Origin: Piscinibacter sp047602365
Lineage (GTDB): Bacteria; Pseudomonadota; Gammaproteobacteria; Burkholderiales; Burkholderiaceae_C
DNA length: 64,000 bases
Assembly (NCBI GenBank): GCA_047602365.1
Contig: JASGHM010000001.1
Coordinates: forward strand, 310,001 to 374,000
Direction of reading: 5' to 3'
This document shows, one piece after another, positions 26,571-37,664 of the stretch. Made by a program: the position numbers and the translations under genes. Position 1 is the first letter of the stretch; every line of letters begins with the position of its first letter. The notes under the pieces are model-generated. The model worked only from the letters and a program-made list of their open reading frames with translations, was not told the origin of the DNA and did no database searches.

Positions 26571-26996
26571 TCAACCTTCGATGTTCGGCGGCCACTTCTC
26601 GGTGTTCACGCCGTTGGTCCACTTGAGGAACTCGACCAGGTCGTCGAGCTGCTTGTCGTCGAAGTGGAAGTTGGGCATCTGGCGGCGCCCTGGCGCACCG
26701 GTGGGCTGGCTCTTGATCCAGGCCTTGATGAAGTCGGGGCCGCGGCGCTGGTAGACGTTGCCGAGCTCGGGCGCGAAGTACGCGCCTTCACCGAGCAGCG
26801 TGTGACAGCCGATGCAGTTGCGCGTCTCCCAGAGGTGCTTGCCACGCACGACGGCCGGTGTGATCTCGGCCGCCTTGCTGCGCTCCGGGATGCGTTGTTC
26901 GGTATGCAGGATCAGCGCGGCAAACAGCAGCACGAAGAAGACCGTGCCGCCGTAGAAGATGTTGCGCGCCGTCTGGCTGGTGAAGCCTTGGGCCAT
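26571..26996 (-). CDS. norC: Nitric oxide reductase small subunit NorC (cytochrome c)
   Basis: Membrane-anchored cytochrome c that passes electrons to NorB; 141 aa. An uncleaved anchor helix (about residues 13-31, IFYGGTVFFVLLFAALIL) is followed by the heme c site CIGCH (residues 61-65) and an axial Met in RRQMPNFHF. RBS GGAG lies 6 bases before ATG 26996. It is first in the operon norC-norB-norQ-FeS-norD, with a Dnr-type box upstream. Confidence 0.97.
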   Translation of the reverse strand: MAQGFTSQTARNIFYGGTVFFVLLFAALILHTEQRIPERSKAAEITPAVVRGKHLWETRNCIGCHTLLGEGAYFAPELGNVYQRRGPDFIKAWIKSQPTGAPGRRQMPNFHFDDKQLDDLVEFLKWTNGVNTEKWPPNIEG

Positions 26997-27025
26997 GGAA
27001 GTCTCCGCAGGATGTCGATGGGCAT

Positions 27026-27067
27026 AGCCTACGGAGACGGTCGGGAATTTCCTTGAACCGGTACAAG
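27026..27067 (-). promoter_or_regulatory. Dnr-type promoter of the nor operon
   Basis: Near-perfect palindrome CTTGTACCGGTTCAAG on the minus strand (27067-27052) and a -10 TAGGCT (27031-27026). A start about 7 bases after the -10 (near 27018) puts the box centre at -41.5, as expected for class II Dnr/FNR activation. One half-site is TTGT rather than TTGA, so the match is slightly off consensus. Confidence 0.65.
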
Positions 27068-27110
27068 AAAGCGGCCACCAAGCCGCGGCCGGCTCAGGGC
27101 TTGCGGCAGA

Positions 27111-28136
27111 TCAAGCCGGCCGGGCCTCGTACCAGCCCTTGCTGCGGTTGACGATGCGCACCACCAGCAGCATCACCGGCACCTCGATCAGCACGCCGAC
27201 CACGGTGGCCAGCGCGGCGCCGGACTCGAAGCCGAACAGGCTGATCGCCGCGGCCACCGCCAGCTCGAAGAAGTTGCTCGCGCCGATCAGCGCCGACGGG
27301 CAGGCGACGCTGTGTGCCTCGCCGAGCCGGCGGTTGAGCCCGTAGGCCAGCGCCGCGTTGAACAGCACCTGGATCAGGATGGGCACGGCCAGCATCGCGA
27401 TGACCAGCGGCTGCTTCAGGATGGCCTCGCCCTGGAAGGCGAACAGCAGCACCAGCGTCAGCAGCAGCGCGGCGATCGACGCCGGGCCGATGCGCGCGAG
27501 CGTCGCCTCCAGCGCGGACGGGCCGCGCGCGAGCAGTGCACGCCGCCAGGCCTGCGCGATCAGCACCGGCACGACGATGTAGAGCACGACCGAGGTGATC
27601 AGAGTGTCCCAGGGCACGCTGATGGCCGACAGGCCGAGCAGCAGCGCGACCAGCGGCGCGAAGGCGAACACCATGATGGTGTCGTTCAGCGCCACCTGGC
27701 TGAGCGTGAACAACGGGTGGCCGCCGGTCAGCCGGCTCCACACGAACACCATCGCCGTGCACGGCGCAGCGGCCAGCAGGATCAGGCCGGCGACGTAGCT
27801 GTCGAGCTGACCGGCCGGCAGCCAGGGCGCGAACAGGTGGCGGATGAAGATCCAGCCCAGCAGCGCCATCGAGAAGGGCTTGACCGCCCAGTTGACGAAC
27901 AGCGTGACACCGATGCCGCGCCAGTGCTGCCCGACCTGGTACAGCGCGCCGAAGTCGACCTTCAGCAGCATCGGGATGACCATCACCCAGATCAGCAGCC
28001 CGACCGGCAGGTTGACCTTCGCGAATTCCATCGAGGCGATGGCCTGGAACGGCGCCGGCATCGCCTGGCCGAGCGCGATGCCGACCCCGATGCACAGCAA
28101 CACCCAGACGCTGAGGTAGCGCTCGAACAGGTTCAT
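27111..28136 (-). CDS. acr3: Arsenite efflux transporter Acr3
   Basis: Inner-membrane arsenite carrier of the bile-acid/arsenite transporter superfamily, 341 aa with about ten helices. The start ATG 28136 gives MNLFERYLSVWVLLCIGVG, the usual Acr3 N-terminus. Key family stretches are VNWAVKPFSMALLGW, ILLAAAPCTAMVFVWSRL (the Cys of the substrate path) and ALIGASNFFELAVAAAISLFG. ATG overlaps the arsC stop (ATGA), so it is the last gene of arsR-arsI-arsC-acr3 and translationally coupled. It expels the arsenite made by ArsC. Confidence 0.95.
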   Translation of the reverse strand: MNLFERYLSVWVLLCIGVGIALGQAMPAPFQAIASMEFAKVNLPVGLLIWVMVIPMLLKVDFGALYQVGQHWRGIGVTLFVNWAVKPFSMALLGWIFIRHLFAPWLPAGQLDSYVAGLILLAAAPCTAMVFVWSRLTGGHPLFTLSQVALNDTIMVFAFAPLVALLLGLSAISVPWDTLITSVVLYIVVPVLIAQAWRRALLARGPSALEATLARIGPASIAALLLTLVLLFAFQGEAILKQPLVIAMLAVPILIQVLFNAALAYGLNRRLGEAHSVACPSALIGASNFFELAVAAAISLFGFESGAALATVVGVLIEVPVMLLVVRIVNRSKGWYEARPA

Positions 28137-28645
28137 CAGCTGCGCCCGATGCGTTCGAGCGCCGCCTTCAACGCTCTCGCGGTCCATCGTCGCTCGAGCG
28201 GCAGCGCCAGCAGTTGCAGCATGCGGTAGCCGATGGCCTGGCGGGTCAGTTCGAAGGCGCGGCGCTTGCCGGCGTCGCCACCCTCGGCGTTCGACGGATC
28301 GGGGTAGCCCCAGTGGACCTTGACCGGCGCGCCACCGCTGCCGCCGAAGAACACCGGGCAGGTCTCGGCGGCCGCGCTGTCGCAGACGGTGATCACGATG
28401 GCCAGCGGCGGCGCGCCCTCGCGGCCGAACTCGTCCCAGCTCTTGCTGCGACAGCCACTGGTGTCGACGCCGGCGTGGGCCAGCGCCTCCAGCGCGAAGG
28501 GGTTGATGCGCCCGCTCGGCGTGCTGCCGGCGCTGTGCGCCTTCACGTCCCGGCCCAGCGCTGTCGCGAGGTGGTTCAGCATGCCCTCGGCGAGCACGCT
28601 GCGCGCCGAGTTGTGCGTGCACAGGACCAGGACGTGGACGGTCAT
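28136..28645 (-). CDS. arsC: Arsenate reductase, low-MW phosphatase type
   Basis: Cytoplasmic enzyme (169 aa) that reduces arsenate to arsenite. The phosphatase-like loop CTHNSARS (Cys9 nucleophile, Arg15) sits at the N-terminus, and later redox cysteines occur in DTSGCRSKSW and ITVCDSAAAETCPVF, as in thioredoxin-linked ArsC of the LMW-PTP fold. An Asp-Pro pair (YPDPS) supplies the general acid region. It starts 1 base after arsI ends and overlaps acr3 by 4 bases. The C-terminal tail (about 130-169) with LTRQAIGYRMLQLL is typical. Confidence 0.95.
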   Translation of the reverse strand: MTVHVLVLCTHNSARSVLAEGMLNHLATALGRDVKAHSAGSTPSGRINPFALEALAHAGVDTSGCRSKSWDEFGREGAPPLAIVITVCDSAAAETCPVFFGGSGGAPVKVHWGYPDPSNAEGGDAGKRRAFELTRQAIGYRMLQLLALPLERRWTARALKAALERIGRS

Positions 28646-28646
28646 C

Positions 28647-29132
28647 TCAGCAACAGCCGCCGGCGGCCTTCACCGGGATGGCGACCGGCTTGCCGCGCGT
28701 GACCGGTGCGCCACCGGCGCAGCAGGCCGAGTCGTCGTCGGCGTTGCCGGCCTTCGCCTCGCTGAACACCGGGATGTCGGCCAGCGTGTGGAAGTGCTCC
28801 CAGGCCACGCCCTGCGGGTCGGTCACCCAGTGCTTCTCGCTGCGCGCGTAGCAGCAGGTCGTCTGGCCTTCGTCCAGCAGCACCATGTCGGCCGCCTCGG
28901 CGCGGGCCTTCATGCCGGCCAGTTCGGCCGGATCGTCGGTCTGGATGCCGAGGTGGTCGACGCCAGGCTCGCCGCCGCGGGTCGAGATCGCAAAGTTGAC
29001 CGGCGGATCGTCGAGCATCCACTTGGCGTAGTCGCTCTCGCGTCGCGCCGGCTCGGCGGCGAACAGCTTCGAGTAGAAGCCGATGCTCTGGCCGAGATCG
29101 GCCACGTGGACATGGACATGGAAGCGCTTCAT
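28647..29132 (-). CDS. arsI: ArsI/CadI family VOC protein (organoarsenical C-As lyase-like)
   Basis: Vicinal-oxygen-chelate dioxygenase, 161 aa. The fold begins MKRFHVHVHVADLGQSIGFY with metal ligand His. A further His is in GVDHLGIQ and a Glu in WEHFHTL. The adjacent Cys pair in GQTTCCYARSEKHWV is the trivalent-arsenic binding site of ArsI, which cleaves methyl-As(III). The C-terminal tail has extra Cys (SACCAGG, AAGGCC) that could bind metalloid. Many such proteins in ars operons are annotated cadmium-induced CadI without proof. The place between arsR and arsC supports an arsenic role. Confidence 0.88.
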   Translation of the reverse strand: MKRFHVHVHVADLGQSIGFYSKLFAAEPARRESDYAKWMLDDPPVNFAISTRGGEPGVDHLGIQTDDPAELAGMKARAEAADMVLLDEGQTTCCYARSEKHWVTDPQGVAWEHFHTLADIPVFSEAKAGNADDDSACCAGGAPVTRGKPVAIPVKAAGGCC

Positions 29133-29149
29133 GACGGGTCCTTTCGGAT

Positions 29150-29476
29150 TCAGCAGGTGGAACAGCCACGCTGCGCCACGACGCCGCAGTCGGCGCCCTG
29201 GCAGCAGTGGGCGGTGAGGTACTCGAGCAGCGCATTCATCTGCGCGATCGACGGGCGGTAGATCAGGTTGCGGCCCTCGCGCTCCTGCGTCACCAGGCCG
29301 GCATGGACCAGTTCCTTCAGGTGAAAGGACAGCGTGGACCCGGCGACATCGAGCATCGCGCCGAGTTCGCCCGGCGTCATGCCGGTGGGCGCCGCGCCCA
29401 CCAGCGCGCGGAAGACACGCAGCCGCATCGGCTGGGCCAGTGCGGCCAGGGCGGTGACGGCAGTTGTTTCTTCCAT
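29150..29476 (-). CDS. arsR: Arsenic-responsive ArsR/SmtB repressor
   Basis: Winged-helix repressor of the ars operon, 108 aa. The start MEETTAVTALAALAQPMRLR is the family N-terminus. The recognition helix lies in LDVAGSTLSFHLKELVHAG, followed by the wing REGRNLIYRPS. The C-terminal cysteines HCCQGADCGVVAQRGCSTC probably form the As(III) site, as in the variant ArsR class with a C-terminal CC pair, since no Cys is found in the alpha-3 helix. It is the first gene of the operon; the promoter leaves almost no leader. Confidence 0.94.
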   Translation of the reverse strand: MEETTAVTALAALAQPMRLRVFRALVGAAPTGMTPGELGAMLDVAGSTLSFHLKELVHAGLVTQEREGRNLIYRPSIAQMNALLEYLTAHCCQGADCGVVAQRGCSTC

Positions 29477-29481
29477 AGTTC

Positions 29482-29510
29482 TATTATTATCGAAATATTG
29501 ACGATGTCAA
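29482..29510 (-). promoter_or_regulatory. Promoter/operator of the arsenic operon
   Basis: On the minus strand, TTGACA (29510-29505), a 17-base spacer and ATAATA (29487-29482) form a strong sigma-70 promoter in an AT-rich island. The spacer has the ATCG-N9-CGAT palindrome, a likely ArsR site. The start predicted 7 bases after the -10 coincides with the arsR ATG (29476), implying a leaderless or nearly leaderless message. Confidence 0.7.
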
Positions 29511-29541
29511 CACCCTCGTGCGGCCCGGGCCGCATGAGCGG

Positions 29542-33757
<4,216 letters not shown>

Positions 33758-33821
33758 GTAGGCCCTCAGGCGACGCCGCCTCGCCTGGTCCGCCGATGCT
33801 GCATGGGGCGGGGGTGGTGTT

Positions 33822-33839
33822 GCTTGAGCGGCATCAAGC
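33822..33839. promoter_or_regulatory. FNR/Dnr-like palindrome between the hybrid kinase and citE-like genes
   Basis: GCTTGAGCGGCATCAAGC holds the TTGA-N6-TCAA core (33824-33837). It could serve the kinase on the minus strand (start 65 bases away) or the lyase on the plus strand (66 bases away). Neither side has a good -10 at the class II distance, so this is a weaker case than the nor and nirE sites. Confidence 0.4.
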
Positions 33840-33905
33840 GGTCGGCGCAGAGGTTATCGCGCTTCGCGGCACACTGCACGCCCGTCGACTCCTTGCTCGC
33901 GCCTC

Positions 33906-34793
33906 ATGGCCCAAGCCCTGCCCGACCCCGACCTGCGCCGGACCTGGTTGTTCGGCCCCGGCGCCGACCCGGCCGCCCACGACGCCATGCTGGCCAGCGG
34001 TGCCGATGCGCTGATCGTCGACCTGGAGGACTTCACGCCGCCGCCGCGCCGCGCCGAGGCGCGCGCGCTGCTGCCGCGCTACGTGCAGGGCTGCCGCGAA
34101 CGCGGCCGGCTCGCCGCCGTGCGCATCAACCAGCTCGACGGCGACGGCACGGCCGACCTGGCCGCGGCAATGGCCACACGCCCCGACGTGATCGCGCTGC
34201 CGATGGCCGAGCGTGCGGCCCAGATCGCGCTGCTCGACGAGGCGATCACGCAGTGGGAAGCGCGACTGGACATCGCCCGTGGCAGCACCGAGATCCTGCC
34301 GGTCTGCGAGACGGCGCTCGGCGTCGCCGACCTGCGGCCGATCGCTGCCGCCAGCGCGCGCGTGCGCTGCGCGCTGCTCGGCGCCGAGGACCTGGCGAAT
34401 TCGCTGTGCGCCGAACGTGCGCCCGACGGCGAGGAACTCGAGCACGCACGCCGCCGCTTCCTGCTCGACTGCCGCGCCGCCGGCATCGAGCCGATCGACG
34501 CACCGTTCACCTTCGCCGACCTCGACGGTGCCGAGCGCGAGGCACGCCACGCACGGCGGCTCGGCTACCGCAGCAAGTCGCTGGTACGGCCCGAGCATGC
34601 CGCCGCGCTGAACCGTGCGTTGACACCGGATGCCGACGAGCTGCGCCGCGCCGAGGCCGTCGTCGCCGCCTTCGAGGCGGCGCGAGCGCGCGGCGAGGAA
34701 CGCGCGCTGGTCGACGGCCTGTGGGTGGAGGTGCCGACCTGGCGCAACGCGCTGCGGCTGATCGCACGAGCGCAGCGGCTGGCGCGGCCGTGA
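33906..34793 (+). CDS. HpcH/HpaI aldolase / CitE-like lyase
   Basis: TIM-barrel enzyme of the CitE-like family, 295 aa. The family cleaves or forms C-C bonds in malyl- or citramalyl-type CoA esters, with Mg2+ and a CoA thioester. Seen here: RTWLFGPGADP, DALIVDLEDFTPPPRR (first metal Glu), STEILPVCETALGVAD and CALLGAEDLANSL (metal Asp). The stand-alone setting, without citD/citF, rules out the citrate lyase complex and suggests a malyl-CoA or citramalyl-CoA lyase-like job. The true substrate cannot be told. Confidence 0.85.
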   Translation: MAQALPDPDLRRTWLFGPGADPAAHDAMLASGADALIVDLEDFTPPPRRAEARALLPRYVQGCRERGRLAAVRINQLDGDGTADLAAAMATRPDVIALPMAERAAQIALLDEAITQWEARLDIARGSTEILPVCETALGVADLRPIAAASARVRCALLGAEDLANSLCAERAPDGEELEHARRRFLLDCRAAGIEPIDAPFTFADLDGAEREARHARRLGYRSKSLVRPEHAAALNRALTPDADELRRAEAVVAAFEAARARGEERALVDGLWVEVPTWRNALRLIARAQRLARP

Positions 34794-34850
34794 ACCCCGG
34801 CGCCGTGCCGCGCGAGGCCCCAGAGCGCTGCTCGCCGGCCCCGTGCGTCC

Positions 34851-34951
34851 GCAACTATTCACGTTTTCTTACGACTTTGTGAGATAAGTGATTCAACAGT
34901 CGGTTTCATAAGTATCATTTACAGCACTTTAAATGAACTTACTGAACCGAG
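34851..34951 (+). promoter_or_regulatory. AT-rich leader before the chemosensory operon
   Basis: A roughly 100-base stretch is clearly richer in A+T than the rest of the window (runs such as TTTTCTTACG, TTTCATAAGTATCATTT and ACTTTAAATGAACTT). It ends at the cheY-like ATG and must hold the operon promoter. I cannot single out one -35/-10 pair. Confidence 0.5.
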
Positions 34952-35335
34952 ATGTCCAAGACCATCCTGATCGTCGACGACTCCGCGTCGCTGCGCACGG
35001 TCGTCCGGCTGGCGCTCTGCCGCGCCGGCTACGAGGTGCTCGAAGCCGCTGACGGCCTCGATGCGCTGGCCCGGCTCGACCGGGGCGATCGTGTCCACCT
35101 GATCGTCAGCGACGTCAACATGCCGCGCATGGACGGCATCGGCTTCGTCCGCAAGCTCAGGGAACATCCACAGCACCGCTTCACGCCGGTGCTCATGCTG
35201 ACCACCGAAGGCCAGGACGCGAAGAAGGAAGAGGGCCGCGCCGCCGGTGCCAAGGCCTGGATCGTCAAGCCCTTCAACCCGCCGCAGCTGCTCGCTGCGG
35301 TGGCACGGCTGCTGCCGGTTCGGGTGCTGTCATGA
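34952..35335 (+). CDS. CheY-like single-domain response regulator
   Basis: Receiver domain only, 127 aa. The acidic pair DD (residues 9-10) in ILIVDDSASLR, the phospho-acceptor Asp54 in LIVSDVNMPRMDG, the switch Thr in MLTTEGQ and the Lys in IVKPFNPPQL are all present. It is the first gene of an operon cheY-STAS-cheA-mcp-cheW, so CheA is its likely phosphodonor. Motif-wise it resembles the CheY proteins linked to atypical (ACF) systems. The stop overlaps the next start by 4 bases. Confidence 0.93.
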   Translation: MSKTILIVDDSASLRTVVRLALCRAGYEVLEAADGLDALARLDRGDRVHLIVSDVNMPRMDGIGFVRKLREHPQHRFTPVLMLTTEGQDAKKEEGRAAGAKAWIVKPFNPPQLLAAVARLLPVRVLS

Positions 35336-35631
35336 GCCGCCACCTGCTGCCTCGCGAGCTGACCGTCCGCTGCGCCGCCGACACCCGCCGGGACCTGCTG
35401 TCCTGGGTCGCCGGCCTGACGGATGCGCCTGTCTGGCGTCTCGATGCCAGCCCGGTCGACGAGATCGACGCGGCCGGTGTGCAGCTGCTGCTGTCGCTGG
35501 CACGCAGTGCCACGCAGGCGCAGGCCGCGCTGCGCGTCGAGTCGCCCAGCCCGGTGCTGCAGCACGCGTGCCGCACGCTGGGCCTGTCGGCCACGCTGCT
35601 GGACGACACCAGCGAAGGGAGCCGCGCATGA
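35332..35631 (+). CDS. STAS-domain protein in a chemotaxis operon
   Basis: 99-aa STAS (sulfate transporter and anti-sigma antagonist) fold protein. Seen: a beta/alpha start LPRELTVRCAADTRRDLLSW, then VWRLDASPVDEIDAAGVQLL, the STAS core in which the usual phosphorylatable Ser/Thr of the DSSGL-type loop is replaced (IDAAGVQ). It is therefore unlikely to be regulated like SpoIIAA by phosphorylation. It overlaps cheY before it and cheA after it by 4 bases each. Such small STAS proteins recur in ACF chemosensory operons, but their role is not established. Confidence 0.85.
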   Translation: MSRHLLPRELTVRCAADTRRDLLSWVAGLTDAPVWRLDASPVDEIDAAGVQLLLSLARSATQAQAALRVESPSPVLQHACRTLGLSATLLDDTSEGSRA

Positions 35632-37664
35632 GCGAGCACGACGACCATGGCTTCCTGGCCGAAGCCCTGCCGGTGTTCATCAGCGAGGCTCAGGAACAGG
35701 TCGCTTCGATCGAGCAGTTGCTGCTGCAACTGGAGGACGCACCGGACGATCGTGAACTGCTCGACGCGCTGTTCCGCTGCGCGCACACCGTCAAGGGATC
35801 TGCGGGCATCTTCGGCCTGGACGAGGTGGTGGCGTTCACCCATCACGTGGAGACGCTGCTGGACAGCCTGCGCATCGGCCAGCTGGCGCTGACCCCGTCG
35901 ATCTCGACGCTGCTGCTGCAGTGCAACGACGAGATCCGCCAGCTGATCGATCGGGCGAGCAGCGGCCATGACGGCGGCAACGCAGCCGACGGCCGGGCGC
36001 AGCGCGAGGCCCTGGTGTCCAGGCTCGACGCCCTGCTGCCGGCCGCGCCTGCGGCCTCGAGTGGCGAGCCGGCGGCCACGGTGCCGGCGCCGGGCCGGCT
36101 GCGGGCGTGGTCGCTGTCGGTGCGTTTCGGCGCCGACACCTTCCGCCACGGCAACGACCCGCTGGCCCTGCTCGCCTACCTGGGGCAGCTCGGCATGCTG
36201 CGCGCGCTGCGCTGCGACGACCAGGCCGTGCCGGCCCTCGAGGCGCTCGACCCCGAGGCCTGCCACCTGGGCTTCGCCTTCGACCTGCACACCGAGCGGG
36301 AGCGCACCGCGATCGACGAGGCCTTCAGCTTCGCCGTCGACGACATCGTGCTGCAGATCCGCGAGGCCGACGACTCGCCGCAGCCGCCGGCGGAGCCTGC
36401 GGTCGCGCCGTCTGCCGCGCGCGAGCCGGCCGCGAGCGCCACCGCCCCGGTCGATCCGGCCCGCTACATCCGCGTGCAGGCCGACCGCCTCGACGCGGTG
36501 ATCAATCTGATCGGCGAGCTGGTCATCGCCAGCGCCGGGGCCTCGCTGCTGGCACGGCAGACGCGCAACAGTGCGCTGATCGAGGCCCACCAGCAGATCG
36601 GCACGCTGGTCGAGGACATCCGCAACGGCACGCTGCAACTGCGCATGGTGCCGATCGGCGAGACCTTCTCGCGCTTCCGCCGCGTCGTGCGCGACACCGC
36701 CGCCGAACTCGGCAAGGACGTCACGCTGGACATCGTCGGCGGCGAGACCGAGCTCGACAAGGCCGTGGTCGAGCGCATCGCCGACCCGCTGATGCACCTG
36801 GTTCGCAACGCGCTGGACCACGGGCTCGAGACACCCGAGCAGCGCCAGGCCGCCGACAAGCCGGCGCAGGGCACGCTGACGCTCTCCGCCTGTCACGAGA
36901 GCGGCAGCATCGTCATCTGCATCCATGACGACGGCCGCGGCATCCAGCGCCAGCGTGTGCTCGAGCGTGCCTGGGAGCGCGGCCTGGTCGAGCGCGGCGT
37001 GGTGCCGACCGACGATGACATCCTGCAACTGGTCTTCGCGCCAGGCTTCTCCACCGCTGCAGCGGTGACCAACCTCAGCGGGCGCGGCGTCGGCATGGAC
37101 GTGGTGCGCAGCAACATCGAAGCGCTGCGCGGCAGCGTCACGATCGACAGCGTCGAAGGCGAAGGCAGCATCATCGAGATCCGCCTGCCGCTGACGCTGG
37201 CCATCATCGACGGCTTCCTGATCGGCGTCGGCGCCAGCAAGTTCGTCTTCCCGCTGGAGTCGGTCGTCGAGGTGGTCGAGAACCGCCGCGACGGCGCCAC
37301 GCTGGACACACGCGGGCGCGGCGTCATCGAGTTGCGCGGCCGCGTGCTGCCGGTGCTGAGCCTGCGCCACCTCTACGCGCTCGACACGTCGCCTCCGGAG
37401 CGCTGCAGCGTCGTCGTCATCCGCGCCGGCCACCAGCGCTTCGGCGTCATGGTCGACGTGCTGCTCGGCCAGCACCAGACCGTCATCAAGCCCCTGGGCC
37501 GCTTGTTCCGCTCGCTGCGCGGCATGTCGGGCTCGACCATTCTCGGCAACGGCGAGGTCGCATTGATCTTCGACGTCGCATCGCTCGGCCAGCTCGCGGT
37601 GGACGCCGCATCAGCGCCGGCACGTTCGCACCTCCAACTGTCCTCCGAAGGCATCCTGTCATGA
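35628..37664 (+). CDS. cheA: Chemotaxis histidine kinase CheA
   Basis: Cytoplasmic kinase, 678 aa. The P1 HPt domain has His in FRCAHTVKGSAGIFG (about residue 47). A long P2-like region (about 135-265) with WSLSVRFGADTFRHGNDPL is typical of the alternative CheA group. The dimerisation domain begins RYIRVQADRLDAVINLIGEL. The ATPase has HLVRNALDHGLET (N box) and GRGVGMDVVRSNI (G box). A C-terminal CheW-like P5 domain follows (LIGVGASKFVFPLESVVEVV). Start ATG 35628 is inside the STAS stop. It passes phosphate to the CheY-like protein before it and couples to the MCP after it. Confidence 0.95.
   Translation: MSEHDDHGFLAEALPVFISEAQEQVASIEQLLLQLEDAPDDRELLDALFRCAHTVKGSAGIFGLDEVVAFTHHVETLLDSLRIGQLALTPSISTLLLQCNDEIRQLIDRASSGHDGGNAADGRAQREALVSRLDALLPAAPAASSGEPAATVPAPGRLRAWSLSVRFGADTFRHGNDPLALLAYLGQLGMLRALRCDDQAVPALEALDPEACHLGFAFDLHTERERTAIDEAFSFAVDDIVLQIREADDSPQPPAEPAVAPSAAREPAASATAPVDPARYIRVQADRLDAVINLIGELVIASAGASLLARQTRNSALIEAHQQIGTLVEDIRNGTLQLRMVPIGETFSRFRRVVRDTAAELGKDVTLDIVGGETELDKAVVERIADPLMHLVRNALDHGLETPEQRQAADKPAQGTLTLSACHESGSIVICIHDDGRGIQRQRVLERAWERGLVERGVVPTDDDILQLVFAPGFSTAAAVTNLSGRGVGMDVVRSNIEALRGSVTIDSVEGEGSIIEIRLPLTLAIIDGFLIGVGASKFVFPLESVVEVVENRRDGATLDTRGRGVIELRGRVLPVLSLRHLYALDTSPPERCSVVVIRAGHQRFGVMVDVLLGQHQTVIKPLGRLFRSLRGMSGSTILGNGEVALIFDVASLGQLAVDAASAPARSHLQLSSEGILS

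Noticed and set aside
33906..34793. Citrate lyase beta subunit (CitE)
   Set aside because: No citD or citF partner is present; only the broader CitE-like lyase name is supported.
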